A program made the translations under genes and the position numbers. The notes under the pieces are model-generated. The model ran no database searches, had not been told where the DNA came from, and was given only the letters and a program-made list of their open reading frames with translations. This document shows, one piece after another, positions 12,001 to 27,000 of a stretch of 64,000 bases of DNA. Numbering within the stretch: position 1 is the first letter of the stretch; each line of letters opens with the position of its first letter. The stretch is from Fasciolopsis buskii (taxonomy: Eukaryota; Platyhelminthes; Trematoda; Plagiorchiida; Fasciolidae), in assembly GCA_008360955.1 (NCBI GenBank), contig LUCM01004341.1, forward strand, positions 54,985 through 118,984, read 5' to 3'.

Positions 12001-15000
12001 TCGTTGATCTAGTGCATTTAAAGGTCTGTAGACAGCAAGCTGCAGTCGCGGATGTGGGCATTATGTCTTGTCTTGTTGATATTCGAGAGCATTAGTTTAT
12101 CTAGCTTAATAGCCAAGACGTTGGACTCGCAGTCGTTTAGCCCCTGCTTGTATCACGATTTCGGTGCAATGAATGCACATTTTTGATCATTCCTAACAAA
12201 GATCAAACAGCCGTACAGTGCTTTCGCGATTCACAATAGCAAGTTGGTCGTATACTCTGAATAACGAATTGTTTGTAAATGAGATTCGCCTGAAATATCG
12301 TACTATTTGAAACTATCAACCATTTGTATTGGAATTATGCAAGATTGCACCTAGTCGAATTAAATGGTTTAAGGATTTGGTTTGCCTCTTGAACTCGGTG
12401 TCTATTTTATACACGGATATGCACCTGAAAGCAGAGCTCATTGTGTGTGTAATGTCGAGATGAGTTTAGTTTTCTCATTCACATCCACATAAGAACAGTG
12501 ATATGGTACACTGTGACCCGTTCTAAACAATCCAGATCTTCAGCGGAATAGTGGAATAGTGATTCGCCGAACACTCGATATTCACTTACCTAATCTCCGC
12601 CCGAGATCTTAATCCACTGTTAGAAATAGTGCATCTGCCCGGTAAGCGGTCGAATTTTGGCGTGGGTGGTGCATACCTGGATTTCCCGCTCCAAACTTGT
12701 GTAGCTGTTATATTGTTCTAACATACTAAACCTCCAGTCAGTAGACCAACAAAGAAACTGACTACAAACTGGAACACTGATCTGTCGGTTTCCAGGATCA
12801 GGGCCTCAACCAGTATCATTCCTCGGTGATTTACAATACGGTAGATGTTCCCTTATGTCCGAGATCCATGAACGACTAGCTGAGCATAGACCTTCCTTAG
12901 TGAGGAAAGATAGTTCACGAATACCGGAGTAGCTGCATTTTTCCGGTCTCAAGTATGGTTAGTGCCTTAGATATGTGTTTGGCACTTGACTATTGCGGCT
13001 CACAGTTTTTCGTATGCACGAAAATAACGTGACTGCTGCAATGTAGCATTTCGGATAGTTAGGTTATACAATAGATGGGTTGGCACTGACCATACACCAG
13101 ACAGGAAAATGTTAGTTGCTTACTAGATCATGTTTTTTCGCCCCAGCATCTAATTACAATATTTATTCACACAATTTGGGATCACCCAGTCCATTTCAAT
13201 AATAATAGCCGTTTTTCATCGTAAATTTTATTACCTCAAAATATTTTCCGACGTTTGTTATTAAAAAAAGCGTGCTTATGTTTCTGTCAGATGCGTTAAT
13301 GAAAAGTAAGCATGTTCACATACAAACGTTAATTCTCTTTTTGTCACGGCCCATATGGATTTGACTGCTTTTGTAGCCATGCCTGGTTGTAGTTTACTAA
13401 GAAATAAATATACGGCCAAGACAATAATATGCTATGCTGATCGATCTTGTCACTGGGCCGAGCATTTTTGCCCTAGAAGTCAAGTAGTGATAAGCCGTCA
13501 GGCATTTGCAATAAGAGTTAAAGTTAGTGGCATTGTTAATAGGTAGCACACATTAGTCACCTACCGATGATATCTCATGGTCAGTTACTCCAATACGATA
13601 GCCCAAATCTGGAACCGTAGACTTTTCCTGTTCATTCTGGTCTTAGTCTTGATTTGTTATAAGCTGAGGAATATTTATTCACTTCCCCTTGGTCTGCCTA
13701 CCTGTCTGATTCTTTTGGAATTAACACAACCAAATGCCAGAGTAGATTCTGGGTAAAAACCTGGGTTAGTCATTTGCAATTTCTAACTGCGTCAAGAAAC
13801 TTAGAAGATCATCTTTCACCTAAAATCTGCGGGTCTTTTGGTTACACAAACCATGCGCCGCAACCGGTCTTCCAAATGTTCTTTCACGATCCGTCATTGT
13901 TTGTTTATCGTTTCTGTCGGCTTACCGAAGAAAGTCTTCAGAATCTTTCACCGGTATCTGGTAATTACCTGGGGTGTGAGTCTCATAACAATATAGGAAT
14001 TGTCCATTGTGGCATGTACAAGAACTCCTATCGAGTCCGTCCCATTATTCAGATAATGACATTTACTCACATCGCTCTCACACCAGGACACATTCTACAT
14101 TCCATTATGTAAAGTCTGGCATAAATAACTAGAAAAATACAAATATTCTTTGTGTAGGCCGAATTCATAATTGGTGGCAGAAGGTTGTCACCGGCCCTCT
14201 TCGCAATCTCGTCTATGTGTACGTTTATCTTTCCATATTTTTCTTGACACTTTATCTTACTTGTTTTGAGATTACACAAGAAGTCATATATTGCGCAGAA
14301 TGTGAAACCTGCTTACGCATTATGCATCGAGAAGTCGACTCCATCAGCCGTAATGTGGCCTGCAACCGTCATCTTACCGAACGGATGCTGCATCCAATGC
14401 GGCTTCTCGTCGGTAGTCCATTTTCAGAACTTACCCCTCCAACCCTAAGCGGAAGGTTTCTAGCTCTATTCGGGTCGGCAACCTTATTTTCAAACTGATA
14501 GTGCTTAGGTAAACTTTTGTATATAATAACACGATGAAAAATACGTTAATTCTTGACTAAAATGCGACCACTAAACGCGCAAAATGCCGTGCAAGCTCAA
14601 ATCTAATAAAGTTCAACCGATTGAAAATATGTTCCATATCGGTGGAAACCAGAAATTGTTGATTTTGAGACAATTGAACGATATCTGCATTTTTTTCGAA
14701 AATGGCTTATTTGCTGGAACCTTTGTTTAAAATCGATCGACGTGTTTCCTTCACTCCGAACTCAGGATTGACCGCTATTGAGGACCTAGTGAGAGCCCAA
14801 ACTCGCACACCTTCGAATAATGACGAATGTAAGTTTTGTTCCAAACAATTTTGACGCTTTAAGTGACGGGTAGTCAAGACAGTCGATGAGTGGCATCCGT
14901 ATCCGAGCTGTTGACACCTGGTACTAGAACGATTTTAATCAGTGCAGTGCAACTGACTGAACTAATAACGATAAATTCAAAGCCACGTAACGACTGAATA

Positions 15001-18000
15001 GTGAATTGTCGATTTCATTTTAACTTTCTTTGATACTCACCCTAAACAGTTTTGTTCGTATTTTGGTATTTTGTTACAAGTCTTTTCGCACGTGTGTCGA
15101 ATAACCGAATTCTCCCAAAACACAAAATCGGTTTAGCGGTCACCACTACTCTTTTCTGGTACCCGGTAATTTTCTGTTCAACATTCTCCATGGTTGTACA
15201 CCAGTCGTTGATTCACCAAAACTGTGCTCGAATGACGATTCGCTTCGTGAACCACAAATCACTTCTGTAGCTCACAAATGGGCTGGTCATTCACGTAAAC
15301 TCCTGCAAATTTATTCAAGATTTTAATATCAAAATTATTTGTTTCCTGTCTGGACGATATGTTGCTTGTAACCCAAACGTGTCACCAAAGCGGAGACATT
15401 TCAAATAACAGAGAGCTATATTTAGTGACTTATTAATAATCGGGCATAACACTCACGCAGTTCGGCAAATGTCAGCTTCAGACGTGGGTATCACCAATAA
15501 GTGAATTCAGTTCACACACTATCTGGAAAATGATGCAATCTGAATTGTCTGGTAATTGGCCGCAAATTTGGACACAATTTGCAGCTTTTTGTTAACACGA
15601 CTTATATGTCTGTCCCTGGGTTCCATTGAATCATTAGAAAAACAATTCACCTTGTTTTTTTTTTTTCGAAATTGTTATTCTACTCCCAATGACCGCAAAA
15701 ATGTTTTCTTTCTCACTCGTTCATGGTTCAGTGATGAAATTTATGATGAACCTACTGGAACAACGATACAATCAACAGTGCCAGTGTAATGACCATCCGT
15801 GTAAGCACCCGAACCCATACCACATGTTTTTGGGTCCGTACCCTGCTCTATCCATTGTCCTTCTTTTGACATTTTTATAGACTCATTGTACAAGAAAGAC
15901 GGGATCCTCAAACTCAGTTACTTATTGGATAAAATGTTCACCTGCACACACACACACACACACAAATAAACAGTACTCAATTGGAAATCACCAATCGGGA
16001 GCATTTATGGTGTCGGTGTGACAAACATTTAGCTAACGAAGGTCGAGTTTACGCAGCACCAGTGGGATCTATGCCACTCTATGGCTCGATAGAATGGCCC
16101 CCAGGAGGCATATACGCGAAAGTGCTCAGTGTTTGAAGACTATTGTCTTCAGAGTATTGGTAGTATATAGCAAAACTTTCTCAGTAAGGCGTAAGGTACC
16201 TTAACCAAGGGCCCAAACTTTATAACCTGCATTGACTTAGAGGAAGATAAGATCACCGCATCAAATTTTGCGCATACCCAAAGAGCAAATGCCTCGTTGT
16301 GCGCTGTGCTACAAAGCAGGCCGTGTGTGGAAGTCCAGTCTACATGGCTAGTCGATGATTTGGCAGAAAGATAATTTGTAACGGTAACCAGCAGACTACC
16401 TGGTACAGTTGCCATTTCGGGGTCCACCTGATCCAGCTGAGCCAAAATCAGTGACGTTCTTGGATTCGAAATCCACCTCCTTCTATGTTTCTTCAAATTA
16501 TCTTCATGAATTTAATCTTTTACTTTCACACTGCTGAGTGTCACTTTAGATTAAATGGTCCTTTGTGGTAAAAATCGTAATCAGAACACACTTATGCAAG
16601 GTGACTGGCTGCAAACATGGACTGAAATGAACTGAACTAATTCATTTAAGTTGGACAAATAGGATGAACTAATCGTGCTCGTTTAGAAAAAATAAAACAC
16701 TCACACTTTTCTTCATAATTTCATTGATTACGCATTTTTGTCTTTACGGTCTGCTAACTAACTGCGACATTATTTGTGGGGTTTTTCATCACTTCAAAAT
16801 GACTGATGCTTTCTAAATTTGAGAGGTTTTGTTTTCCAAACTTTCACGGGGATTGTGTTGCTTCAACCCCTAAACTGCCATAAAACATCGGTTGAATAAC
16901 TACGGGAAGTTCAAATTAGTAGATTCACTTTGTCACTGTCATTGTTACTTGGAGTAAACATTTGTTCATAATTATGCTAACATTGTTTGTTTCTCATCCT
17001 TCACTTCTGATCACATTCCGTCGATGACTCGGCAAGCGAATCAAGCTCAAATGCCACCGATTCAGGTGTTTTGTCCCGGTCAAGGTAAGTGTGATTCGTT
17101 TTTATTGTCACTGTTCGAACGAAATTCAGTGGATTTTAATTCTGTCCACAGCTACCAAGTACTGACAAGCTTGGTATTCTTCACCGAAAGTTGAACTTTT
17201 GTCAGTGACGCCAAACTTTGACGAGCAAAATGTGCTTGAATTGAATGGTAACGTATACAATATTAGCCGAGCAGCCTTCGCTGCACGGTATCACCGCTAA
17301 CCATGTGCGCTACGAGGTCAATATGCAGCTATTCATCCGCGCCCATCGCGGGTCTGTATCCTCATTCGGGAACGGTGCAAGCATGGGGCAGATGACACCT
17401 GACAGGGATCAAATAGCCATACGGTAATCCTGTTCTGTACTGAAACTTTTCAGTCCGTGGCGAATACTTCTGTGGCAAAATCCTTACATGTCTTTTAGAA
17501 TCCTATTCGGAATCTCAGTTATTTTGGTTTTCACGTGCTCATGTTTTACTTCGACCAATTGCACTCCGGACGAAAGGCCTAACATATCTTCAGCACTCCT
17601 TAGAATATGTCTATCCAGTAGCGAAAATTCGAACTTAGCGGAGTGGTTCCACCATTGCAAACTGATATTATTTGAATGTACCATTGTCACTATTCTTCTG
17701 CAGTGACTGAACTGACAGCATTGGCTGAAATAACTATGGATTACATTTCAGGATGCGTTAATTAAAAACCAATTATTTGTTTTCTTCCTGAATGAGGGCT
17801 TGAAGTCAGCGGTTCAATTTAAAACTGCACTGTGACGAATTTTACTGTTATGAATGAAGATTTCCGAACTGTGAGAAACCACTGCATCTAGGTATAAACT
17901 GAAAGACTTCTCAACTGCGGCTGTCTCATTTTGTTCGAATGACGGGTTGCGAATGTCACTGATTGAGGACGAAGCGAATTAGTAAAAAAGAACGTGCCAA

Positions 18001-21000
18001 TATTTAATATTAGCTAGTCATTTTAGTCAAAATCGCCTCGTTTGTCCTTTGTGTTTCTCAGTAGAACAAACTTCACTTTAATAGGTCGTATAACAAAAAC
18101 AAAAGTGGTGTGGCTCACAGTAAACAGGATCAGGTACTCAGTATAAAAATGCAACGTTATTTCATTGATGATCAGTTGTTAGTGGTAGCTAAACTACCCG
18201 GAATAACTTTGAACTGCATTACAGGAGATTATGCTCATCTGTGGCTGAGGCTTTTGAGATTCACTTGAAATTTCTGGCACTAATCAATCACTTGGCGGAT
18301 GATTTCTCGGTAGAAAGCTTGAAGAAAACAAACTCACTGCAACTGACTTGGAAAGCAGTTACCTAATCAGTTGGCGTTTTTATTTGGTTGCTTTTTCAAC
18401 AAAGTGACACTTCATACATTGCAATTCCTAATTTAAATTAGGAATTTGTTAATTTATAATGAATTCTTTTGCGTGGCATTCAGTCGGTTAATATTCACAT
18501 TGTAAAAAAGGACATAAATATTGAGGACAGGATAGAAATTCACGATAAAGCACACCTAAGATATCTAGTGTCAATTGGCTGATCAATGGCCAACACCAGG
18601 TAAATCCACGTTCATAGAGGGAAGCAAGAATCAGTCATCAAGTGACTGGTAAACCGATATTTCGCTTGCGACAAATACATATCAGTGAGTCATTGATTTT
18701 TGACACGAGAATCTACCACTATTGGCAAACTGTATTGGAGTGTATGTGTGCGATTCATACTGGACAACTCGACTCATTGTTATCTGCATTATACAAAACG
18801 CGACTTGGGTTCGATGTAATGTGCTTGCCAAAGTACTTCGACAGTCATGGGTTAATCAGTTATCAGTTGATAAAAACAAATTACTATTGACATCAGACAG
18901 ATAGAATGGTAGCAAATTTGTAACAGTAAAAAAGGACTATTGAGAATAACATTTTAACTTCTGAGTGCATTCCGTTTTCAGCGGAACATATACGGCATTG
19001 TGTACATGATTACTGAAGATTATTCAGACTTATGAATTTCTGTTAGTTAGCTTCAACTAGTTTTGAAATAAGGTTGCTCGTATTCTTGAGGATCTGGACC
19101 TAGCAATCTGAAAAAAATACCATTTCTTAGTCATTACTGCGAACCAGGTATATTATGCAAGCCAACTGCTATCAAGGTACATGAATTCCAATCAATTTTT
19201 ATTATCTTGAAATTAACTATGATTAATAATATTGCATACAATCTTCAGTTTCTGGGCAGCAATTTACACCACAGGTACCACATGGTCCGGGTAAGTACGT
19301 GATCAGTTTCCCATGTTCCCCTGCATGTAAGGCCTTGCCATTAGCTTTGACCTGGTGAAAAATGTCCACTCCCTCTTATTTTTTAGCCTTATGCCGTTGC
19401 AATTCGTTCAGCAGAGGGCGGTGATGTTAGTAGTATTCTACTGCGGTTTGTTTAAGAGAATCTACCACAGCAAGAATTCCGGTTGCCTGGCACCGACATT
19501 GGGGATCAGTCCAAACAGGAGTGTCTCGGCTTTCTTAACTAGACGGTACACAAAGCGGCAATGGCTGCTTCCGAATGTGCACTTTTGGGTTGTACACAGC
19601 CAGTAGCCTATCGATAATCTCGACTATGACATCGAATCGATCCGCGGTAGACACGAGGTCCGTTCTTGAGCCGCATGACAGCGTTTGCATTTGTCAAATC
19701 GACCGTTACTGCTTGTTGTCTCCGAATTCTATCTCCGCAAAAGGACTATTCAATGTACCGTTCATCCAACATCCAGATACGGCTCACTACAGCGGCTTTA
19801 GTTCCGTTAATACTAGTAAGGATTGTTAGAATCAACAAACATTTGCAGCCTGTCCACAGAGGGCGAACAATGAGCTGCGACCACCTAATGGAATTTGCGG
19901 CTTTTCAGAGTCACGTAACGCAAAGCAAATGCTAACCCAAATCCAAAATCGAAGTTGTAGGTTCATTTCATCGAAACGATTCTATGCAAAAGAGTTAGGC
20001 AATAACCTCAATGTCAAACATCACTACATTGGTCATTATGAGAATATTGTCATGAAGCAATTACCAAACCTGGCGGGTTAAAATTAATTGCAAACACAGT
20101 GTTAGTGAAACCAACGAAATTCGGTCTCACCAAATTGGGAGAACGGAAAACCGTTGCACGAAAAATTTGCTGAGACTGTACAACAAATTACTGCTACAGA
20201 ATCACTCAAAATTTTCACCAAGCAACCAGGAGAGATGTTGGCCACTTCAAGCTTTCAAATGAACAAACAAGTTGAAATGTAATTGTTACCAAAACAGGCC
20301 ACAACCTCGAAAACCGCATGATTAGTGAAAACTGGAATTTTGTATATCATGCCTAGAACCGAGAGCTATACGAACAGCCTGGTAAGCCAGAATAACTGGG
20401 ATTTAAGCAGTCCGCAATTACAATAACCCGACCTTTGTGTACCATCATTGTTCCAAAACAACGGCCGTCTTAACCTAAAGGCACTGGCAGCTCCTTGGCA
20501 TTGAATTGTAGACAAGAGTTTTGACACCAACCGGTTGAGACCAATTATTTTAGTGAGGCGCTTTGGCGAGTAACACATCACATCCGAACGGGCCTTTGTT
20601 TCATACCCCTTCATGTAAAAGCCTGAAAACTTAACCTGATTAATACAGCTGTTAAAACTCTTGTTTATAACAGTCTTGCCGAAATGTGCAGAGCCTATTC
20701 TTTTCTCCCTATTTCAATGCGACCGTGGTAGTACCAACAGTACACGCTTCTAGTCACGTGTGTTTATCTTGGCGTATACGAACAATCCATTCATTTCGGT
20801 ATGTTTGTTGTTCAATATATCTCAGAGACTGGACAGTACATTACATGGGAACTAGTTCATGGCTCTGGAAGTTCACTGGGCAGATTGACGACTAATCCAA
20901 AATCAGAATTTCCACTCACCTGGAGCCTAATATTTCGAGTAAACTAAAACGCCACAAGACAAAAGTTATCCCTACTTATGACAGCAAGGTGTCGGAGTCC

Positions 21001-24000
21001 AATTTTGAGAGAAGTGCTCACCACAGAGTGGGCCCCACAGTTGAAAAGATAAGAGGTAATGAAAGAAACAAGAAAGAGATCCTTGAAGAGCTGTCTGTCC
21101 CAATCTGCCTGCAAGAGGTTGTGTTATTAACTCAAAACCACCGGTTTTTAATCCAAACTCGATGCTTTTCCTGCCGTACTGAAAGCTTACCTCCCAAGCC
21201 AATTAGATGAAACACTCCAAAGGTAAAATGCGATCACCAGACTCATTAGAGGAAGTTGGACAGGTTGGAATGTTTTACCGATCAAGTTATGGAGAATACA
21301 ATTGTTCAGTATCTTATCCGGGATCTCCGATTCGGGAGAGCATTTTACACACTCGTCTTAAGTGACAGCGTACAACAAATATAGTCCGAACGAGCTCGCT
21401 TCCTGGTATTCTGCAACTAATACGGGCAAAGAGAGGAGATAGGAATGGACACGTTGTGCATAATGGTACAATTTTTATAAGTTATTTATTCTATTATGTC
21501 GAAAGTCTTAGTCACTGAGCCACCTGATTTGATTCCCAACGGCCCTTGGAAAATAAATGTCGCATGCTTTGGCATCTGCATCCGCCGGTGGACTTCGATA
21601 GCCGCAGACTTTGGATGCATCAAATGAAGAAGACTTTTGTCCACATCTGCATGTCATCCTACTCTCCATCAATTTTCACGACCTCAAAGTAGGAGTGATA
21701 ATTACAAATAATAATTAAGGTATGGAATATTCGCTATTGTTGTTGGCAATGGCCCATTAAATGCACCTTAAATGGGACAATTTAGCTGCTTACAGTGACT
21801 CAAGGAATACCTCGACCAAGGCTATGGGGGGATTCACTGGCAAATTTTGAAGGCTGCACAGCCTATCTTGATCTGTTGCTCCCGATCAACTTCCATGTTG
21901 GACTTTTAAAGACGTACGCGGCTGTGTGCCAATTATCTTTTAACGACCGTTCTGCCGTGGTGCCGTATCCGCGCTGCCCACTGTGGTTGTCCTAGCAAAC
22001 ACTTACTTCTAATTTCGAACCCTGGTTGTGTTATAATTTTTGGTAGGGAAACATTCTTTTGTTTCCCATGTGTAACTTAGCTTGATGGTATTGGCTGATG
22101 GTTGAAACTCTATTCCAGTAAACCTCATGGTCGATTCTGGCTTTCAAATTCTTTGATAATTCGTATTCGGTTGCCTTAGTAAGAGCAAAAATAACCACAG
22201 GACATTTGAAGTAGTTGCTATGGTTCTCCTACGAGAATGCGATTTCAGGTTTAAGCTATCCCGGCGAAACATGCATGTGACTGAATATTTAAACGTCTCA
22301 ACTGGATTTTTAATCAGATCGGCCTATACTCTCAGGTGTCCGAAAGACAAAAATCCCATTGGACAAATCACACGGTTTCATCCAATATGGTTTGCTAGTC
22401 GTTGCACAACAAGAGGACCTGTGCCACCTATGCACGGTTCTTGCTGGCTAAGAATAGAACGAGTTGGTTGACCGAGAACACTCGATCAACCCGTCATTTT
22501 TTCAGTATGAAAAGTAGCCCCCGAGGTGGACCACGGTACCAGATATCAGGTAATTGGTGATGGGCCAGTCTGTGTACTACAAGGCTGGTTCCAAGGAATG
22601 AGTGGTGGGGTCACTGAGGTTCAGTTTAAACTGACCGTCTGTTTCTCCCCAGGTATTTGCCGTAGGTAATTGACCTTCTAAGAAAACCCTTATTCATCGT
22701 TGTTCTAATGTCTCCGTGAAGTGCAATAATCCGTTTACTCAAATGGTCATCGTCAAATAGAGAAAGATTACATGACCATTTTAGAGTTATCACTGAATCG
22801 GGTTGTGTAATCTGTCATCACGAAGAGGTTTTAAATCGGAGAACTTCTACCATTTTGGCTAGAACTGAAACAGGCAATCTCTATGGCTCAAAGCTTTACC
22901 ATTATTGCAATATTGATCGTCGTTCGAAGGCCAGGGCGTTTTCAGATTAAGGTCTGAGCGCGTAAATTCTCTTTATGAGTCGGTCAATGTCATTTCAACC
23001 TGAAGTTCATAGGTTCAGATTTTTCTCAATTGACAACCCTTATCTGCCTAGGAAACAATTAGTAAAATGTGGCATTTTTTTATTTCATCAACGTGGGTGA
23101 TAATTGATCAGTACTGAACAGGAATAAATGATGGAAGCCTAATTTTAAGTAAACAAATGAACTAGGATGACAAGAAACTCGGCTCAGTTCATGCGAGATT
23201 GCACTTGAATTCATCTCTGAACCAGGCAGTTTCGCATAAACTACATTAAAAAATGCCTCATGGTCAAGCAATTATCAGTGTTTCATTATGATCTGTCAGT
23301 TCAAAATTGATTTGCAGCTAGTAAAAACACGTCAGTTCCAAAGGATGGATCGGAAAATGCTAAATATAAATTTCATGCAATATCTTATTTGCAGATCAGA
23401 CTGGACAGAATGTGGGTGGTTCTAGTAAGCAAATATTTTATTCACCATGTGCATTTAGTGGGTACATTTGCATAAATGTAGGGAGATGGGTTTCACTTTA
23501 TTCGGATCGCTTATTAATTGCATTAAAAACAAGGCCAACTAGGATATCATTACCAAATAAGACCAAAAATTGATTGATGCACCTCAAGATGAACCCAAAA
23601 TGAGGTAGTTTGTCCGAACTGATAATTTTTCATCGAAAGCCAAAATGTCGTGGCACATGATGATATTTACTGAAACAAGGTGAAGACATTTGACAGCTGA
23701 TTAGTATCCGTTCGATAGCCTCATCAGAGCTACGCACCAGTCTCTGGCGTCCAGATGGGTTGACAACCAACGAATGCGGTCTTGCTCCACTGCCAAGGTT
23801 CAACTTTCCTCGGTAAATCAAGAGACTTTGGCCCGTTCATTGGTGGTTCACTTCAGTATCACCAACGGATTTGGCGACTTTTCACCGGAAAACGACGTTA
23901 GCCAGTTGAAAACATGCGACAACTTTGGTCCACTTGGAGCTGGTCCGCAGTTACAGATTTTGCAATTACGAGCCCATACTATGCAAATATGACCAGATGG

Positions 24001-27000
24001 TTAGTGAGAATTCTGTTTATTGTAATGAGACAGAGGGTATTGCCGGCAATCGCTCATAGTGAAACCGATCCAATATTTTTTGCAATGCTGACTAACTGAC
24101 TCTTCGCTGGAAAGAAACAAAGCGTTCTCGAGAATAGACCTATTTTTGCTCAGGTTAACGAAAATCAATTCAGGACAGAGAATACAAACGGGCGTTTCCA
24201 TTTTTTGTTTCTATGTGAATATAGGTATATCTTTTCGGTTTTAGCCACAGATCATTTATTGGCCCTTCCTTCATCCTTATTTTTGAGTTGTTTGGACAAA
24301 TTTCTATGTTTAATTGGGGAAATCAGTCCACAGAATTATTCATTATTTTCAAAATGCACTACAGGCTGTTTTACCATAAGCCACTTCGACCTCCATTGTA
24401 GACAGCGATTCTACTCGTCATGTATTCAGCGAGAGGTTAAACGGGACTACCTCTCCGAGGTCCCGTCAGAAAAATAAAGATTGACTCATAGTGCATTGGG
24501 AAGATCTAGGTGAAATCCTGGAGCTATTTGCTAAATAGCCGAATATTCAACAGGCATGGAATATAAAAATACCAGAGGCTTTAATTCTGAAGATCATGTG
24601 TTAGATAAATATCAACCCCGGTCCCGTTCCAGTGACACGTTCATTGGTTTGCATTTCGGTCCACTTTTCTGCCCTGTGTTGTTCAATCGACGAGCTTCTC
24701 CGTTCTACCATATTCGTGTGGAACGCAAGAACACCATGATCTCACAACCCATGAGTGATGTTGATAACACCCAAGAATTTAGTTAAGGTATATAGTAGAA
24801 CAAAACCATTCGATGAAATTGGGTCCACGCGTAAAATACGAGGAAATTTGCACACTTATTTACTTAACGGTCGATCAGGTTGGGCATCCGTTCCGCGTGA
24901 GACAAGGTTTCACAATACGCAGAAATCTATTTGAAAACAACAAGGACATTATTTTTAACTTGGGTACATTCATCAGCAGTGTGCAGTCCCACATACAATT
25001 CAAAATAGCCTCAAAAATGGTGAGGTAAGTTGCATTCTTAGCGAGGTACACAGGTGATTCACATTCAAAAAACAGACCTGTGTCGGTTGTGGGTGGTATT
25101 CCCGTTTGTGGTCGCCTATACGCCGTAAACACAGGGATACTTTCTAATCCACAGTCAACAGTTCATTATGTCGTTGAACTTAGCAGGTGCATTATTTATT
25201 ATTTGGACAAGCAAAGTATCAAACTCACCAAGTTCGATTGTCTAGGCGGTTGGCAGAAAGGCGCAGTAACTCGACTTGTCACCGGCCAGGCTTTGTGTAC
25301 TAAGCTATAGTTCTGTGACACCCACGAGTGATTGCGACTTACATAATAAGGCACATGCACAATAGGTGGAATAATTAATATTATTCACGTTTATTTGTAA
25401 CATATGCGTGTAAATTGTTCCCTCGAGGAGAGAGAGGGTTGTGAGCCTCTGGAGTCTAGAAAAAAACGGGAATTTCATAAGACGATACCAAGTGGGTGTA
25501 AACGTCTACATATACCAGCGAGGCATCGAGGATCAAGAAAGTGGGATCTATCGGCAGTAGGATCCTGTCCGATCTTCTATTCGTAAAAGTGTCGTTTTCG
25601 GTTTTTCGAGGCCAAAATTGTTCCTTTAATACACATACTGTGTTGAAGTCCTAACAAATATTTCTCACCCAAGTTAATCCTCTCTTCCAAATATACTGAT
25701 GGCTTTGAGTTTAAAACATGAGAGCGGATGGTTCTGTGGATTACTGCTCGCAACTGAATGACGAGTAAAATCATCAAACAAAATAACTTTGCTATGTTTC
25801 GAACAAAATCCGAAGAGCATTCAAAGTGGTCACTGTTTTTATCAGCTGCCTACGCGTTACCAATGATTCTTAGATGAAATCCGCAGCACATCTTCGGCGT
25901 GCTTGCAGTTCACAGCCAGGAGTTCGCAGTTTATACCAGAGCCTTCACGGCATCCATTAGTGGGTTTGCCTTGGACCCGAAATCAAATTTATGGACTGTC
26001 CACACCCCAGGGCCTAATAAAGATAGACCAATTCGGTTCTGCACCTCAGCCATGGGATCCATTAGAGGATTAGTAGTCTTTGAGAGTGGCACGGAACGTG
26101 TTCGTTTATACGAAAGCATCGAGACTAATGATTATATGTATACACTTTTATATGAACGTAATTACCAAGCCTGAGTCAAGTGCAATATATATGCATATAC
26201 CGGCATTAGGGTTCGAAAGTTATGTGCAAACGGTAATCTTCGAAAAGTTCGTTTACCGGGGAACACGGGAGTTATCGCTTTTTTATCTAGTCAGACGTAC
26301 TAACGGTTAAACGGTGAATACACTTTACAGTGAGAAGACGAAACATTGCCTCCGGCAGCTTTTGTTATGGAGAAATTCTACGTACTGTTATATCCGCAAT
26401 GTTATGAATAAGAAGGTTTGATCATCTGTTACATATCGCACATTTTGCAAAGCTCGTTCACTTGTATAAAAAAACACCGTGGGCCACTAGTTAATGGGTA
26501 GCTTGTTCATGATTTCAGGTCCTGGGTTTAGGTATGTCACACAGGATTGATGGCAAGTGCGTGCTCAAATTCATTACTGCCCTCACTCGTTAGTCTTAAG
26601 CATCTACTGGTGAATTCCTTTATTGGGGAAAGGTGGGTCATAGCACACGCCTTTGGTCTCATGTCCACGAACGTAGAAGTGTGGATGAGGACGGAGTTAT
26701 CTGTCCCCCAGTCCTGCGAGGTGGGTGAAATTAATTCTATTCCTGCTTGTTACGTGAGTCTTTTGCCGTAAGGACGAGAAATGATGCCCTGGAAAGTTGG
26801 AGCGGCCGCAATACTGATCCAGCTTATCTGGGGAAATAGTGGCCTTACATCCATAAACATGATGCTGGTGGTTGGTACTAGCACCACTGAAAGACCACGT
26901 CACTGCTACTGCATTGGATTTTTGCAAGTCCACAACTGATGGTAGGAACCATACTGAAATATGTTATTTTTTAACGGACCATGCTCGAGTTTACATTTAG

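Noticed and set aside
16149..16496. 115-codon minus-strand open frame in a GC-richer patch
   Set aside because: No motif was recognised, and several frames of this length are expected by chance in 64 kb; it may be an unidentified old repeat.
19179..19193. 15-nt in-phase segment N-C-Y-Q before the 19249 exon
   Set aside because: The acceptor (TATGCAAG) lacks a pyrimidine tract.
22517..22560. Segment after TTTTTTCAG with a GTAATT donor
   Set aside because: It is open only from phase 2 to phase 1, so it cannot follow any of the firm exons.
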